This document shows, one piece after another, positions 23,813 to 33,416 of a stretch of DNA of 64,000 nucleotides. The notes beneath the pieces were generated by a model. That model saw only the letters and a list, made by a program, of their open reading frames with translations. It was not told the origin of the DNA and searched no databases. Position numbers and translations under genes: made by a program. This DNA comes from an uncultured Lachnospiraceae bacterium (GTDB lineage Bacteria; Bacillota; Clostridia; Lachnospirales; Lachnospiraceae), in NCBI GenBank assembly GCA_947630925.1, contig CANRJM010000006.1, positions 1 to 64,000 of the forward strand, given 5' to 3'. The stretch's first letter is position 1, and each line of letters starts with the position of its first letter.

Positions 23813-25465
23813 ATGAAAAAAAATAGCAATTGCGCCATTAATGTGATCGGTCATATCAATCCGGACACGGATTCTCTGTGTTCAGCAATTGCATATGCCT
23901 ATTTGAAGCAAAAGATTACAGGTAATCATTATGTTCCGAGAAGAGCAGGACAAATCAATGCAGAGAGTAAATTTGTATTGGATTATTTTGATGCAGAGAT
24001 TCCGGACTATATCGGTGATGTACGGACACAGGTAATGGATATTGACGTAAGCCGCATAAAGGGGGTGGATCAGGAGATTTCCCTGAAGAAAGCATGGAGG
24101 ATCATGCAGGAGGGAATGCTCCAGACGCTTCCTGTGGTTAGTGAAGAGGGACAGTTGCAGGGGCTGATTACCATTGAGGATATTGCAAAATCTTATATGG
24201 ATGTCTACGACAGCCGGATTATTGCAACAGCGCGGACGCCGTTCCGCAATATTATAGAAACTTTGGAGGGGGAGCTGCTTCATGGCAATCCTGAGGAAAA
24301 AGTACAGTCTGGCAAATGCCTGATTGCAGCGGCAAATCCGGATTTGATGGAAAGTTATATTGAAAAAGATGATATCGTGATTCTCGGTAACCGGTATGAA
24401 TCACAACTCTGCGCCATAGAGATGGGAGCAAAATGCATTGTGGTATGCGATGGTGCAATGGTTTCCTATACGATTGGCCGTCTGGCTGAAAATCATGGCT
24501 GTTTTGTCATTAAAACACCATACGATACATTTACGGTTTCCCGTCTGATTAATCAGAGTATTCCCATTGGTTTTTTTATGAAGAGAGAGCATTTAGTTAC
24601 ATTTGGGCTTGGGGAATTTTTAGATGATATCCGTGAAACAATGACAAAGAAACGCTATCGTGATTTTCCAATTTTGGATTGGAACGGAAATTATTTTGGC
24701 ATGATTTCCAGACGAAGCTTATTGGGCGCGCGGAAGAAAAAAGTAATCTTAGTAGACCATAATGAGTTGGCGCAGGCAGTAGATGGTATTGAGGAAGCGC
24801 AGATTTTGGAAATTATAGATCATCATAGGATAGGAAGCATTGAGACGATGGGGCCGGTATATTTCCGAAACCAGCCTTTAGGATGTACGGCTACGATTAT
24901 TTATCAGATGTTTTTGGAGATGTCCGTGGATATTCCTAAAAAGATTGCGGGGCTGCTTTGTTCTGCCATTTTATCAGATACCTTGATTTTCCGTTCTCCA
25001 ACCTGTACGCAGATCGATAGGAATGCCGCTGATGAATTGGCGGAAATAGCAGGAATTATTCCGGAGGATTTTGCGGCTGAAATGTTTCAGGCCGGCAGTG
25101 ATCTTTCTGCGAAATCTCCGGAGGAAATTTTTTATCAGGATTTCAAGAAATTTGTTCTGGGCGACGTAGCTATGGGTGTGGGACAGATTAATTCCATGAC
25201 GGAAACAGAATTAGAGGCTATTAAGGATAAAATGATTCCGTATCTGCAGAAAGCGTTAGCAGACCATGAAGTCGGAATGATTTATTTTATGCTGACTAAT
25301 ATTATGGAAGAGAGCACGGAACTGTTATACGCCGGCAATGGTGCCAGAGAACTGGCAGTAGAAGCTTTTTCACTGCCGGCGGATACAGAGCAGATTATTC
25401 TAGAACATACCGTATCTCGAAAAAAACAAGTTATCCCTGCAATTATGATTGCTTTGCAGGAATAG
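23813..25465 (+). CDS. Manganese-dependent inorganic pyrophosphatase, family II, with CBS and DRTGG domains
   Basis: 550 residues. DHH motifs of family II pyrophosphatases: IGHINPDTDSLCSAIAYAYL (HxNPDTDS), VILVDHNE and EIIDHHRIGSIET (DHH), then ILSDTLIFRSPTCTQ. CBS-type segments (ISLKKAWRIMQEGMLQTLPVV and RYRDFPILDWNG) flank a DRTGG-like part (IVILGNRYESQLCAIEMGAKCIVVCDG), as in the nucleotide-regulated clostridial enzymes. It hydrolyses pyrophosphate; activity is expected to be tuned by adenine nucleotides. Start after AGGAGGGTTTGCT. Its 3' end overlaps the convergent mrp gene by 23 bp. Confidence 0.93.
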   Translation: MKKNSNCAINVIGHINPDTDSLCSAIAYAYLKQKITGNHYVPRRAGQINAESKFVLDYFDAEIPDYIGDVRTQVMDIDVSRIKGVDQEISLKKAWRIMQEGMLQTLPVVSEEGQLQGLITIEDIAKSYMDVYDSRIIATARTPFRNIIETLEGELLHGNPEEKVQSGKCLIAAANPDLMESYIEKDDIVILGNRYESQLCAIEMGAKCIVVCDGAMVSYTIGRLAENHGCFVIKTPYDTFTVSRLINQSIPIGFFMKREHLVTFGLGEFLDDIRETMTKKRYRDFPILDWNGNYFGMISRRSLLGARKKKVILVDHNELAQAVDGIEEAQILEIIDHHRIGSIETMGPVYFRNQPLGCTATIIYQMFLEMSVDIPKKIAGLLCSAILSDTLIFRSPTCTQIDRNAADELAEIAGIIPEDFAAEMFQAGSDLSAKSPEEIFYQDFKKFVLGDVAMGVGQINSMTETELEAIKDKMIPYLQKALADHEVGMIYFMLTNIMEESTELLYAGNGARELAVEAFSLPADTEQIILEHTVSRKKQVIPAIMIALQE

Positions 25466-26291
25466 GCGCTTTCTTTTCGATTTCCGCTATGGCTTCAGCA
25501 ATCCAGGTGCAGTCTAAGTTTTCGATCTCTCCGGCATCACTTGCCGCCGCAATGGCAGGTGTGATTGGGATTTTTCCAAGAACAGGGAGTTGATATTCTG
25601 CAGCAACTTTATCAATATGGCTTTTGCCAAATACCTCAATGTGTTTTTTGCAATCGGGACATTCGATATAACTCATATTTTCAATCATTCCAATGATAGG
25701 AATATTCATCAACTGCGCCATTTTAACGGCTTTTGACACAATCATGGAAACCAGTTCCTGTGGGGAAGTAACGATAATGATTCCATCAACGGGGATTGTC
25801 TGGAATACCGTCAGAGGAACGTCTCCGGTTCCGGGCGGCATATCGACGATCATATAATCAACATCTGTCCAGATCACTTCCTGCCAGAACTGTTTTACAG
25901 TGCCTGCGATAACCGGTCCCCGCCAGATGACCGGATCCGTGGCATTGTCCAGCAACAGATTGACGGACATGGTTTGGATACCGGTTTTTGTTATAACCGG
26001 GTAAATACCGGCTGAATCGCCTGTAGCATGTTCTGTGATACCAAAAGATTTTGGTATGGAAGGCCCGGTTATATCTGCATCCATTATGGCAGTATGATAT
26101 CCTTTTTTCTGAAAATACACTGCAAGCATAGATGAAATCATAGATTTTCCAACGCCGCCTTTTCCACTGACGACGCCGATTATCTTACGGATCGTACTTT
26201 GGTTGTGCGGCTTTTCCAAAAAACTTTTCGGATCCCTGCTGCTGCAATCGGTCGAACAACTGGAACAATCATGGTTGCAATTTTCACTCAT
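25443..26291 (-). CDS. Mrp/NBP35-type P-loop ATPase (Fe-S cluster carrier)
   Basis: 282 residues. The deviant Walker A is VVSGKGGVGKSMISSMLA, the switch is MDADITGPSIPKSFG and the Walker B region is MIVDMPPGTGDVPLTVFQ. The C-terminal CxxC (YIECPDCKKHIEVFG) is the usual cluster ligand. The N-terminus has an extra Cys cluster (NCNHDCSSCSTDC), as in clostridial versions, which may hold another cluster. The likely role is Fe-S cluster transfer in the cytosol. It is convergent with, and overlaps, the pyrophosphatase gene. Confidence 0.9.
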   Translation of the reverse strand: MSENCNHDCSSCSTDCSSRDPKSFLEKPHNQSTIRKIIGVVSGKGGVGKSMISSMLAVYFQKKGYHTAIMDADITGPSIPKSFGITEHATGDSAGIYPVITKTGIQTMSVNLLLDNATDPVIWRGPVIAGTVKQFWQEVIWTDVDYMIVDMPPGTGDVPLTVFQTIPVDGIIIVTSPQELVSMIVSKAVKMAQLMNIPIIGMIENMSYIECPDCKKHIEVFGKSHIDKVAAEYQLPVLGKIPITPAIAAASDAGEIENLDCTWIAEAIAEIEKKAPIPAKQS

Positions 26292-26526
26292 AATAATTCT
26301 CTCTCCTTTATATATGATTCCCTTTGTTTTAAAAATATTTCAGATAGAAAATCGGTCTGCTCCTAGTATTTTCCAAAACAAAAAACATTATAGCAATTTA
26401 TGTGTAAAAAGTCCAATTTCTTTTTCTTGTATCAATATAGTAAAGTTTTGTTCTATTTCAATAGGGACAGAATATAGATAGGTATAGAAGCGTTTGGAAA
26501 TCCAGTACAGAAATGGAGTGAAGCAA

Positions 26527-27699
26527 ATGAGTCAATATGAGAGAATTGTATCATACATATACCGCTATAATCAGGGAGTAAAAGGAGCAAATGTAGGATA
26601 TGCCAGAGTAGAAAAACGAGGAAGGCTGTGCAGGTTGTTCGTGCAGATGCGGGCAGTACCAATCAGTCAGACGCCGCAGGTATATTTGTATCGGCAATTG
26701 GAAACGGGGATTGAGACGGTGTATGTGGGTTCCATGGCGGCACGAGGCAGTAATTTATTATGTAAAGCAGACAGCGACGCAGAACAGCTTTTTCAGACGC
26801 AGAATGCGATTGGCGATATGGAAGGGATTTTTATTTATGTTGAAGAGAACACATATTTTGTGACTTCCTGGAAAAATGATTCCTTCTATTTAGGAAATTG
26901 GCAGAGAGATATCTCTGCAGGGCATGTGGCTGAAAGCGAAAAAGAAATTGCCGCGGCCGATTTTGTGGCAGATACAGAACCAGGGTTACAGCAGGAGAAC
27001 AGTACGAAAAAGGAAAAAGGAGATAGTTCTATTGTCGTAGAGGAGAAAAAGGAGGAAGCGGAAATCATTTCAAAGGATGCAGAAGCATTAGAGAAGAAAG
27101 CCGTTGCAGTACATACGGCAGTAAATCATGTATCGGTTGAAAAGGTAATGCCGCAAAAACCGCAAGAGTCCGGTTCCGGTACGGCAGGTAAAATAGAAAC
27201 AGAGAAAAAGAAAGAATCCAAAGAACCGGAAGTACCGCAGGAACCTGCAGCAGAAGAAGGAAACTCACAAAGAGATGTTCAGATGCAGTCTATTTGCGGT
27301 GTATGCCCTTTTAAAAGGAGGGTATATGATTATGGGAAAAAAATATTGATGACATTTCCGTCTATGAAACCGTTTGAGCCGGGTGTAGCAAAAGCGTGCG
27401 TACGCATGGAACTGCAGGATATCGGATGTTTGCCGATTGCTTCCTGGTCATTGTCGGGCAACCGTTTCCTGTTGCACGGATATTATTGTTACAGACATTT
27501 GATCTTTGCCCAATTAGCAGATGGAAAGTATGTGCTCGGCGTTCCGGGAATTTACAGCGAAAAAGAAAAGAGCAATGCCATTCGGTTTGGTTTTTCCAAA
27601 TTCCAGTCCATTGGCGATTTTGGACCGAAGCAGGGTGCATTTGGTTATTGGATGCTGTCCCTGCCGGATAGCGGAAACTCAGATTTCCTTACAGTATAA
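26527..27699 (+). CDS. DUF6128-type protein of unknown function
   Basis: 390 residues from ATG 26527, preceded by GGAGTGAAGC; the tracked start at 26494 is a TTG without a site. The N-terminal part (about 1-130; YERIVSYIYRYNQGVKGANVGYARVEKRG) is a conserved beta-rich domain. The middle (about 140-250) is Lys/Glu-rich and disordered. The C-terminal part (MKPFEPGVAKACVRMELQDIGCLPI...FLLHGYYCYRHLIF...YVLGVPGIYSEKEKSNA) is again conserved. I recognise it as the Lachnospiraceae protein labelled DUF6128, from memory only. No enzyme motif is visible. It stands alone on the plus strand. Confidence 0.7.
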   Translation: MSQYERIVSYIYRYNQGVKGANVGYARVEKRGRLCRLFVQMRAVPISQTPQVYLYRQLETGIETVYVGSMAARGSNLLCKADSDAEQLFQTQNAIGDMEGIFIYVEENTYFVTSWKNDSFYLGNWQRDISAGHVAESEKEIAAADFVADTEPGLQQENSTKKEKGDSSIVVEEKKEEAEIISKDAEALEKKAVAVHTAVNHVSVEKVMPQKPQESGSGTAGKIETEKKKESKEPEVPQEPAAEEGNSQRDVQMQSICGVCPFKRRVYDYGKKILMTFPSMKPFEPGVAKACVRMELQDIGCLPIASWSLSGNRFLLHGYYCYRHLIFAQLADGKYVLGVPGIYSEKEKSNAIRFGFSKFQSIGDFGPKQGAFGYWMLSLPDSGNSDFLTV

Positions 27700-27709
27700 A
27701 GTATTCTTA

Positions 27710-28279
27710 TCAGGGCAGCGTATTTACGATGTCCTGTTTTCTGATATAGGAAAATAGCAGATGATCTACCCATTTTCCATTGATTTGCGCATAGTCGGAC
27801 AGATATCCTTCTTCGATAAATCCAAGGCGGGTCAGCAGACGGATGGAAGAAAAATTATCCGGCTGCACATAAGCTTCGATTCTATGTAGATGAAATTCCT
27901 GCATGATCAATGGAATCATAAAAAGGAGAACTTCCCTCATATAACCGTTATGGCAATCAGTTTCGCCTAACTTATATCCTAACATGCATTTTTGGAAAGC
28001 GCCGTGTAAAAAATTATTGAAACATACGGAACCGATTGGGACATTGGGATGCGCTTTTGTAAAAATCCAGTATCGCATATGGGAAAGCTTTAAAAATGCT
28101 TTATACTCGCTGGCAAGATTTGAGGCATGAAAAGCCTCAGTATAAAAATTTTCGGGATGTTTTGGCTCAAATGGCTCTAAAAAGGCTTGATTTTCCTGAT
28201 AGAAATTGCAGATGAGGCCTGCCTGCCTGGAATCTAAAACCTTAAGCAATAACCGTTCTGTCTGATAAATGAATTGCAT
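27710..28279 (-). CDS. GNAT acetyltransferase, RimJ/RimL type
   Basis: 189 residues. It shows the RimL-like pattern: N-terminal TERLLLKVLDSRQA, IGSVCFNNF, LGYKLGETDCHNGYMREVLLFMIPLIMQEFHLHRIEAYVQPDNFSSIRLLTRLGFIEEGYL. The YMREV stretch takes the acetyl-CoA loop position. Likely an N-acetyltransferase acting on a protein N-terminus or small amine; the substrate is not predictable. GGAGGCGGACA precedes the ATG. Divergent from tadA and convergent with the DUF6128 gene. Confidence 0.85.
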   Translation of the reverse strand: MQFIYQTERLLLKVLDSRQAGLICNFYQENQAFLEPFEPKHPENFYTEAFHASNLASEYKAFLKLSHMRYWIFTKAHPNVPIGSVCFNNFLHGAFQKCMLGYKLGETDCHNGYMREVLLFMIPLIMQEFHLHRIEAYVQPDNFSSIRLLTRLGFIEEGYLSDYAQINGKWVDHLLFSYIRKQDIVNTLP

Positions 28280-28454
28280 TGTCCGCCTCCTGTAAATTCT
28301 TCTTGCATTTTAGTATTTCTTCCATTAGACTATTATACAGCAAAAGGTAAGAAAGAAGAAAGTGTTTTCTTATCTTTTGCATTTTTTGACGAGGATGTTG
28401 CACGCGGAAAAAATGATATATTGCGCTATCTATCGAAGGAAGAATGGGAGTATC

Positions 28455-28922
28455 ATGCAGATGGAAAAAGATGAAAAATATATGAAGGAAGCGATCCGTC
28501 AGGCAAAAAAGGCGGCGGCGATTGAAGAAGTGCCGATTGGCTGCGTTATCGTTTATCAGGATCAGATTATCAGCAGAGGATATAACAGACGTAATATCCA
28601 GGGGAGTACGCTGGCCCATGCAGAACTTTTGGCAATCCAAAAGGCAAGTCGGAAGCTTGGCGATTGGCGTTTGGAGGAATGTACGATGTATGTTACACTG
28701 GAACCCTGTCCGATGTGTGCGGGAGCAGTCGTGCAGGCGAGGATTCCAAAGATTGTCATTGGAGCGATGAATCCGAAAGCAGGATGTGCCGGAAGTATTT
28801 TAAATCTTTTAGAGGAAAAGCGTTTCAATCATCAGGTGAAAATAAAGCGTGGAGTGCTTGCAGAGGATTGTCGCAATTTAATGAAGGATTTTTTTAGAGA
28901 TCTGCGGGCAAAGAAGAAATAA
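28455..28922 (+). CDS. tadA: tRNA-specific adenosine deaminase
   Basis: 155 residues from ATG 28455; the tracked start is upstream without a site. It converts A34 to inosine in tRNA-Arg(ACG). The zinc and catalytic residues are in TLAHAELLAI (HAE) and LEPCPMCAGAVVQARI (PCxxC), with the C-terminal helix (LEDC.N.MKDFFRDLRAKKK) of TadA. Cytosolic. It is followed by the SRP RNA gene, as in many Firmicutes. Confidence 0.95.
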   Translation: MQMEKDEKYMKEAIRQAKKAAAIEEVPIGCVIVYQDQIISRGYNRRNIQGSTLAHAELLAIQKASRKLGDWRLEECTMYVTLEPCPMCAGAVVQARIPKIVIGAMNPKAGCAGSILNLLEEKRFNHQVKIKRGVLAEDCRNLMKDFFRDLRAKKK

Positions 28923-29099
28923 AGCGGCATGTGGCAGAGCTGATGGAGACGGCGGACGAGGCTGTACAAACAAGGGTGGGAAAGAGAGAGTTTTTGTAGA
29001 GAGAAAACTTGACACATACGGCTGTAAACGATATAATAAAAAAACATTTGCAAAGACAAATCAGATGTAACAACAGGAATAGAAATTGTCATAAAATTT

Positions 29100-29366
29100 C
29101 CGCGCTAGCCGGGGAGTTAGCGGTGCCCTGTACCTGCAATCCGCTATAGCAGGGGTAATGTTCTGTTTCGGATTTATTATTTGTAAAGCTGCCCGATGTA
29201 TGCGGCGTTGACGTTTTGGTCTTACGCAATGGAAACTCATGAACCGTGTCAGGAGGGGAACCTAGCAGCACTAAGTGAGAACTTCCGTGTGCCGTGAGGT
29301 TGCCGGAATTGAGCTGGCAGCATCGGTAACGTTTGCAGTGATATTTACAACACAGGATGCGCGGAT
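29100..29366 (+). ncRNA. ffs: Signal recognition particle RNA, long Bacillus type
   Basis: The diagnostic SRP54-binding stem carries GTCAGGAGGGGAACCTAGCAGCA at about 29248-29270. The 5' part (GCCGGGGAGTTAGCGGTGCC) is the Alu domain, and the ends pair (CCGCG/CGCGG). Length of about 267 is that of the long Gram-positive form. Ends are approximate by a few bases. It is downstream of tadA in the same orientation. With 28923..29099 it fills the gap before the HD-GYP gene. Confidence 0.92.
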
Positions 29367-29455
29367 TTATATAAATGAAAACAGGCCTTTTTGACTGGCA
29401 AACATTCTGCTGACCGTGTTTTGGATGGAGCTTTCCATGTGAAATATACGGTCAT

Positions 29456-30562
29456 TTATTGTATAATAATATTCGCACAGTCAAAATCATCTTTTAAATC
29501 ATATATTTTTCCGGAGGTTAAACCTACTACTACTGGACGAAGAACGGCTTCCGGGTAGTTTTTTACCACGCGCGCCTCTTCCCCATTGCTTAACTGGACG
29601 GTAGAATCTACCGGATAAAGAATCACGCTCCCCAAAAAACTTTTCATTGCCGTGATGTCTAATTCTTCTGTCATAGACATAATCATTTCTACAGCCGTAC
29701 GCTGCGAGAAAGACTTTTTGTACGGACGTTCTGTTACCAGAGCATCATAGACGTCCGCAACAGATAAAATCTTAGCGAAAGGGGTAATTTTATCAGCGGT
29801 TACGCCCATTGGATATCCTTTTCCATTCATCTTTTCGTGATGCTGTAATACCGCAAAAGAGATCGCATCCGGGAACTCATTTTTCTCCTTTAGGATTTGA
29901 TAACCCAATGTTGAATGTTGTTTCATAATGGCAAATTCTTCATCATTCAATTTGGCCGGTTTATTTAATATTTCAGGCGGAATCTTTGATTTTCCCATAT
30001 CATGGAGGAGACCGGCGATTCCAATATTATAAATATCCTCCTGTTTTAATTTCTGCTTTTGTGCGATAATCATAGACATGGTTGCCACGTCAACGCTGTG
30101 TTTAAAGGTATATTCATCACTTGCTTTCAGCGCAGTGATATCGACAGCAATCGCGTCGTTATCATGAATGGCTTTCATCAGATCTTTCGTAATACTGTTC
30201 GTCGCATTGGAAAAATCTTCCGCCTCAGAATGATTATAGAGATATTGGATTCCCTCGGACACTCTTTTTTTCACACTTTCTGACAATGTTACTTTGGCCG
30301 GATCAGCCGTCCGCAGTTTAGCAATATTATTACGGGCCATAGGAGACATTGGCTTTTCTTCTTCAACCGGGACCGGTTCGTCTTCCTCGCCTTCACATAT
30401 GTATACTCCGCCAATTCTTAATTTAAGCAAAGACTGGATTAGATATTCATCTAAAATGGTTCCCCGGGCAATCAGGACTCGATCCATTCTGTCTTTGATT
30501 GACTGGTCTATTTTCATTCCGGTTTCCAGGGAACGTGTTCTTACAAAATAACGTTTTATCAC
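29456..30562 (-). CDS. HD-GYP domain protein (probable cyclic-di-GMP phosphodiesterase)
   Basis: About 368 residues from GTG 30562 (VIKRYFVRTRSLETGM); the tracked ATG at 30610 is possible but has no better site. The N-terminal 60 residues (LETGMKIDQSIKD...LLKLRIGGVYI) are the usual N-terminal part of such proteins. The HD core has FKHSVDVATMS, IAGLLHDMGKSKIP (HD) and AVLQHHEKMNGKGYPMG (HH..GYP), with ILSVADVYDALVTERPYKK. All metal ligands are there, so c-di-GMP hydrolysis is likely. The last 80 residues are a PilZ-like or accessory beta domain. Cytosolic. Confidence 0.9.
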   Translation of the reverse strand: MIKRYFVRTRSLETGMKIDQSIKDRMDRVLIARGTILDEYLIQSLLKLRIGGVYICEGEEDEPVPVEEEKPMSPMARNNIAKLRTADPAKVTLSESVKKRVSEGIQYLYNHSEAEDFSNATNSITKDLMKAIHDNDAIAVDITALKASDEYTFKHSVDVATMSMIIAQKQKLKQEDIYNIGIAGLLHDMGKSKIPPEILNKPAKLNDEEFAIMKQHSTLGYQILKEKNEFPDAISFAVLQHHEKMNGKGYPMGVTADKITPFAKILSVADVYDALVTERPYKKSFSQRTAVEMIMSMTEELDITAMKSFLGSVILYPVDSTVQLSNGEEARVVKNYPEAVLRPVVVGLTSGKIYDLKDDFDCANIIIQ

Positions 30563-30771
30563 ATGAATCACCACTTTAAGTTTTTTTATATTATAATAAA
30601 ATATCGGCATATTTCCAATAAAAATTTGAATAAAGTGAAAATTTTCCTGTTTTTCCGGAAAATATTTGGAATTTACATTCCCATCGAAGCCTATGTCTGG
30701 CGTGCGGTCGCAAGATATGCTATACTATTGTTGGAACTGTGGGGATGTCCAGTACATAGGGGGCAAAAAGA

Positions 30772-30891
30772 TTTGAATTTAACATAGCTGTTTGTGAAGA
30801 TGAGGAATATTTCAGAGAGTACCTGAAGAAAAAAATGGAAGAATACCTGATGGGGAAAGGAGTTCCTATTCATATTCGCCTATTGCTATAA
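30772..30891 (+). pseudogene. LytTR-type response regulator, N-terminal remnant
   Basis: The frame FEFNIAVCEDEEYFREYLKKKMEEYLMGKGVPIHIRLLL matches the first 40 residues of AgrA/LytR receiver domains (IAVCEDD). It stops at TAA 30889. The rest of the gene is lost where the Rhs cassette region starts, so this junction marks the left edge of the accessory block. 30563..30771 holds nothing else, apart from a possible -10 box (TATACT, 30719). Confidence 0.6.
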
Positions 30892-30907
30892 CGGGAGGTG
30901 TGAAAGT

Positions 30908-31618
30908 TTGAAAAAAAGTTATGTAATTGTTATTTTGTTATTTGCTGTTTGTTTTTTTGTTACGGCTTGTTTGTCGAATGAGAATATTCATAAAAAAAGT
31001 GAAACCATTGCTGCTACACAAAGACCGGAAGAAACGGAAACCGTTACCGCTACACAAAGGCCAGAAGAAACGGATGAATTAGGTGCGTGGTTAAAACAAT
31101 ATAAAGCCTTCCTGCAGGATAGAGTCCCATCAGAAGAAAAAGAGGATAGGGAATTCTATTATTTGACTTTGACTGATTATTGTAACACTGTTGTTCCGGG
31201 AGAAACGGAAGATGGAATCCAGTATGCTTTGTTTGATATGACTGGTGACGGGATGCCGGAATTACATGTACTGACAGATGATTGCTATAGGATTCATACC
31301 ATAAAGAACCATCACCTTGTAGTATGGTATGGGGGAGACCGATATAACAGGCCGCTCAATAATAGGATGATACTTTGGAAAGGAGACTCGGAATCGGCCG
31401 GTGAGAGTTATACAGTTCTTGATAGTGAAGGGAAGGAAGTTGTTTTTATCTCGTTCACACGATCATTCCCAACTAGTAGAAACGACTATGGATACTTTAG
31501 CACTGGAGATGATGATATTAAGGTGTCAAAAAAACAGTGGAAAAAATTGAGAAAACCATTTTTAGCAATTGGTTCGGATAAGATTATTTGGAAAAATATA
31601 GGAGATTTGGATTTTTGA
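30908..31618 (+). CDS. Putative lipoprotein beside Rhs remnants (possible immunity protein)
   Basis: 236 residues with a TTG start after GGGAGGTGTGAAAG. The signal peptide ends in a lipobox (FVTACLS), so it should be anchored outside on the membrane. After a linker with two TATQRPEETE units, the domain has ALFDMTGDGMPELHVLTDDCYRIHTI, an EF-hand-like or beta-propeller-like D.TGDG.PEL motif often found in clostridial lipoproteins. It ends IWKNIGDLDF directly before an Rhs remnant. The same 3' end plus junction is found at 74..99. I infer an immunity or accessory role from position only. Confidence 0.65.
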   Translation: MKKSYVIVILLFAVCFFVTACLSNENIHKKSETIAATQRPEETETVTATQRPEETDELGAWLKQYKAFLQDRVPSEEKEDREFYYLTLTDYCNTVVPGETEDGIQYALFDMTGDGMPELHVLTDDCYRIHTIKNHHLVVWYGGDRYNRPLNNRMILWKGDSESAGESYTVLDSEGKEVVFISFTRSFPTSRNDYGYFSTGDDDIKVSKKQWKKLRKPFLAIGSDKIIWKNIGDLDF

Positions 31619-31626
31619 GGAGAAAG
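31601..31626 (+). repeat. 26-bp direct repeat at an Rhs junction, copy 2
   Basis: Identical to 74..99. It covers the lipoprotein end and the first bases of the following Rhs remnant. Confidence 0.8.
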
Positions 31627-31627
31627 T

Positions 31628-31954
31628 AAACTGTACTACGTCACCGACCCGCATGGGAGCGTGGTGCAGTTGACGGATGGGAAAGGCAAGGTCATCAAGA
31701 CCTATGAATATGATTCTTTCGGCAATGAGATAACCCCGGACAGTAAGGACGAAAACCCGTTCCGCTACTGCGGGGAGTATTATGATAAGGAGACGGAGAG
31801 TCTGCATTTGTATACATACTGTTACAATAACCCAGTTGTTTATTTCGATAATGGTGGAAATTGTCTGTTAGTTGATTGGGCTAAATCAAAAAAAGTTAAC
31901 TATCAACGTTTGGAAAAAGGAGAAAAAATTATTATAAATGTTGTAAAATTATAA
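31628..31954 (+). pseudogene. Rhs C-terminal remnant with an internal deletion and short tip
   Basis: It starts in the core (LYYVTDPHGSVVQLTDGKGKVIKTYEYDSFGNEITPDSKDENPFRYCGEYYDKETE) and jumps to SLHLYTYCYNNPV. The 33 residues EIYLRARYYEPEVERFLTRDTYTGEEDEPE present in the copy at 101 are missing, and the deletion ends lie in GAGACGGAG/GAGCCGGAG repeats. The tip after FDNGGN is only about 33 residues (CLLVDWAKSKKVNYQRLEKGEKIII), with no recognisable domain. No N-terminus. Confidence 0.75.
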
Positions 31955-32015
31955 AATAAAATAGGGATTGTAGTTCGTGGAGATGGGGTCCTATATTTAG
32001 AAGAGGTGAGGATCA

Positions 32016-32684
32016 TTGAAAAAGAATATTGTGTTTTTTTGTGTGTTGAGTATATTTGTTTTTGGATTAATATACCATTTGATCAGTAATGCGACAAAGG
32101 ATAATGACAGTATTAAAGAAGAGGAAAATATTGGTATTGAGATTATAGATAAAAATATGGATATTAAAGGTCATGATATTTTAGTGCCACAGATATCAGG
32201 AGATAACGACACTGTCCAATACTTAAATAAAAAAATAATTGAAAAAATCGAATGCCATATAGACAGGAAATCTAGTTTATACAATTATCATTATATTGTT
32301 AAATATAATGATGGGAGATATGTAAGTATCATAATTGAAATGGAACAATATAACAAAACATTACCACATCCAGCAAAGAGAGCTGATGCAATAAATATAG
32401 ATTATAAGAAGAAAAAATTTTTGGACAATAATGATCTTATGCCAAATGTAAAACAATTTTGTGAAGATGTAAAGGGTGGCAGATATAAATTGTTATCTGA
32501 GAATGAAATTCCAAATAATGTTGCATATCTTTCTGGCTATATTGAAAATAAAAAAAAGACAGAAATAAAAGAAATGTATGATAGTACTGAAATAGAGATA
32601 TTTATATCAAATCAATCTTTAGGTTTTATTCTTACAGAGCCTTATGCTATGGGGGGATATGCTATATTCGAGAAGAGGGGGTAA
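32016..32684 (+). CDS. Membrane-anchored extracellular protein, possible Rhs immunity
   Basis: 222 residues, TTG start after GAGGTGAGGATCA. One N-terminal hydrophobic helix (NIVFFCVLSIFVFGLIYHLI), no lipobox. The outer part (IVKYNDGRYVSIIIEMEQYN....ADAINIDYKKKKFLDNNDLMPNV) has the style of DUF4163/DUF3298 secreted proteins, as does the gene at 1903. It lies 61 bp after an Rhs tip. Immunity is inferred from order only. Confidence 0.6.
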   Translation: MKKNIVFFCVLSIFVFGLIYHLISNATKDNDSIKEEENIGIEIIDKNMDIKGHDILVPQISGDNDTVQYLNKKIIEKIECHIDRKSSLYNYHYIVKYNDGRYVSIIIEMEQYNKTLPHPAKRADAINIDYKKKKFLDNNDLMPNVKQFCEDVKGGRYKLLSENEIPNNVAYLSGYIENKKKTEIKEMYDSTEIEIFISNQSLGFILTEPYAMGGYAIFEKRG

Positions 32685-32735
32685 AACGTTGGAGTAAAGA
32701 CATCGCCAGTTGATCAAAAATAAATAAAAAGAGTA

Positions 32736-33387
32736 ATGGTGCTAAACGGCATAAATACCATTTATGGATGCCAGAAAGCCGTACAGGATGGCAGACTGGA
32801 CATTGGTCCCAGCGCACATGCCGTAGATAGCCATGACTTTACGGAGGAACTTAACGCTCTGTGCCGGAAAGACAAGGAACAGGAGAAAGAGATTTGGCGT
32901 ATCTGGGAGGAAAACGAATTCTGTATGCGTACTGTGGGAATGATGGGGTGAATGCTTGGGATCTAAGTGGGCATAAAATTAAGTCAAGTAGTTCTGGCAA
33001 GAAATGGACAAAAAATAATGAATTGTCTCCTTCATATGCTAAACAAAAAGGTTATGCAAAAGTAAAAAAGGGGAAAATTACTAAAATAAAGTTTCATTAT
33101 AATGGTAAAGATCGTAATATTAATTTTGGATATGGTCATGTTATTGCATTAGGAGAAAAGGATATACATAAAGATGACAAGAAAATTTGGAAAAAATATT
33201 TGAAAGGGAAAGATGCACACTGTTGGAATATTAATAAAAAAATATATGGGTGTCAGTAAAGGAATGTAATCGGCGTTTTAATAAAGATATCAAGTTTATT
33301 GTGAATAAAATTAATACTGATTTACCTAATTTAAAGGTAAATCAAAACCAGGCAGATGCGTTAATTGATTTCAGGTATAATATTTAA
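32736..33387 (+). pseudogene. Rhs end fragment with a GH24 lysozyme-like tip, frameshifted
   Basis: An Rhs core end (ILYAYCGNDGVNAWDLSGHK) is preceded in another frame by FTEELNALCRKDKEQEKEIWRIWEE. After it comes a tip of about 140 residues. In one frame it has KIKFHYNGKDRNINFGYGHVIALGEKDI. In the next frame, reached by adding one G to the GGG near 33248, it has VSVKECNRRFNKDIKFIVNKI and NQNQADALIDFRYNI. The GYGH and the NQ.ADALIDFRYNI motifs, in this order and spacing, are those of T4-type phage lysozymes (GH24). The usual N-terminal catalytic Glu is not obvious. The C-terminus ends early. The track shows only parts of it. Confidence 0.6.
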
Positions 33388-33416
33388 AAAAGGGCCCAAA
33401 AAAGGGGGATGATACT

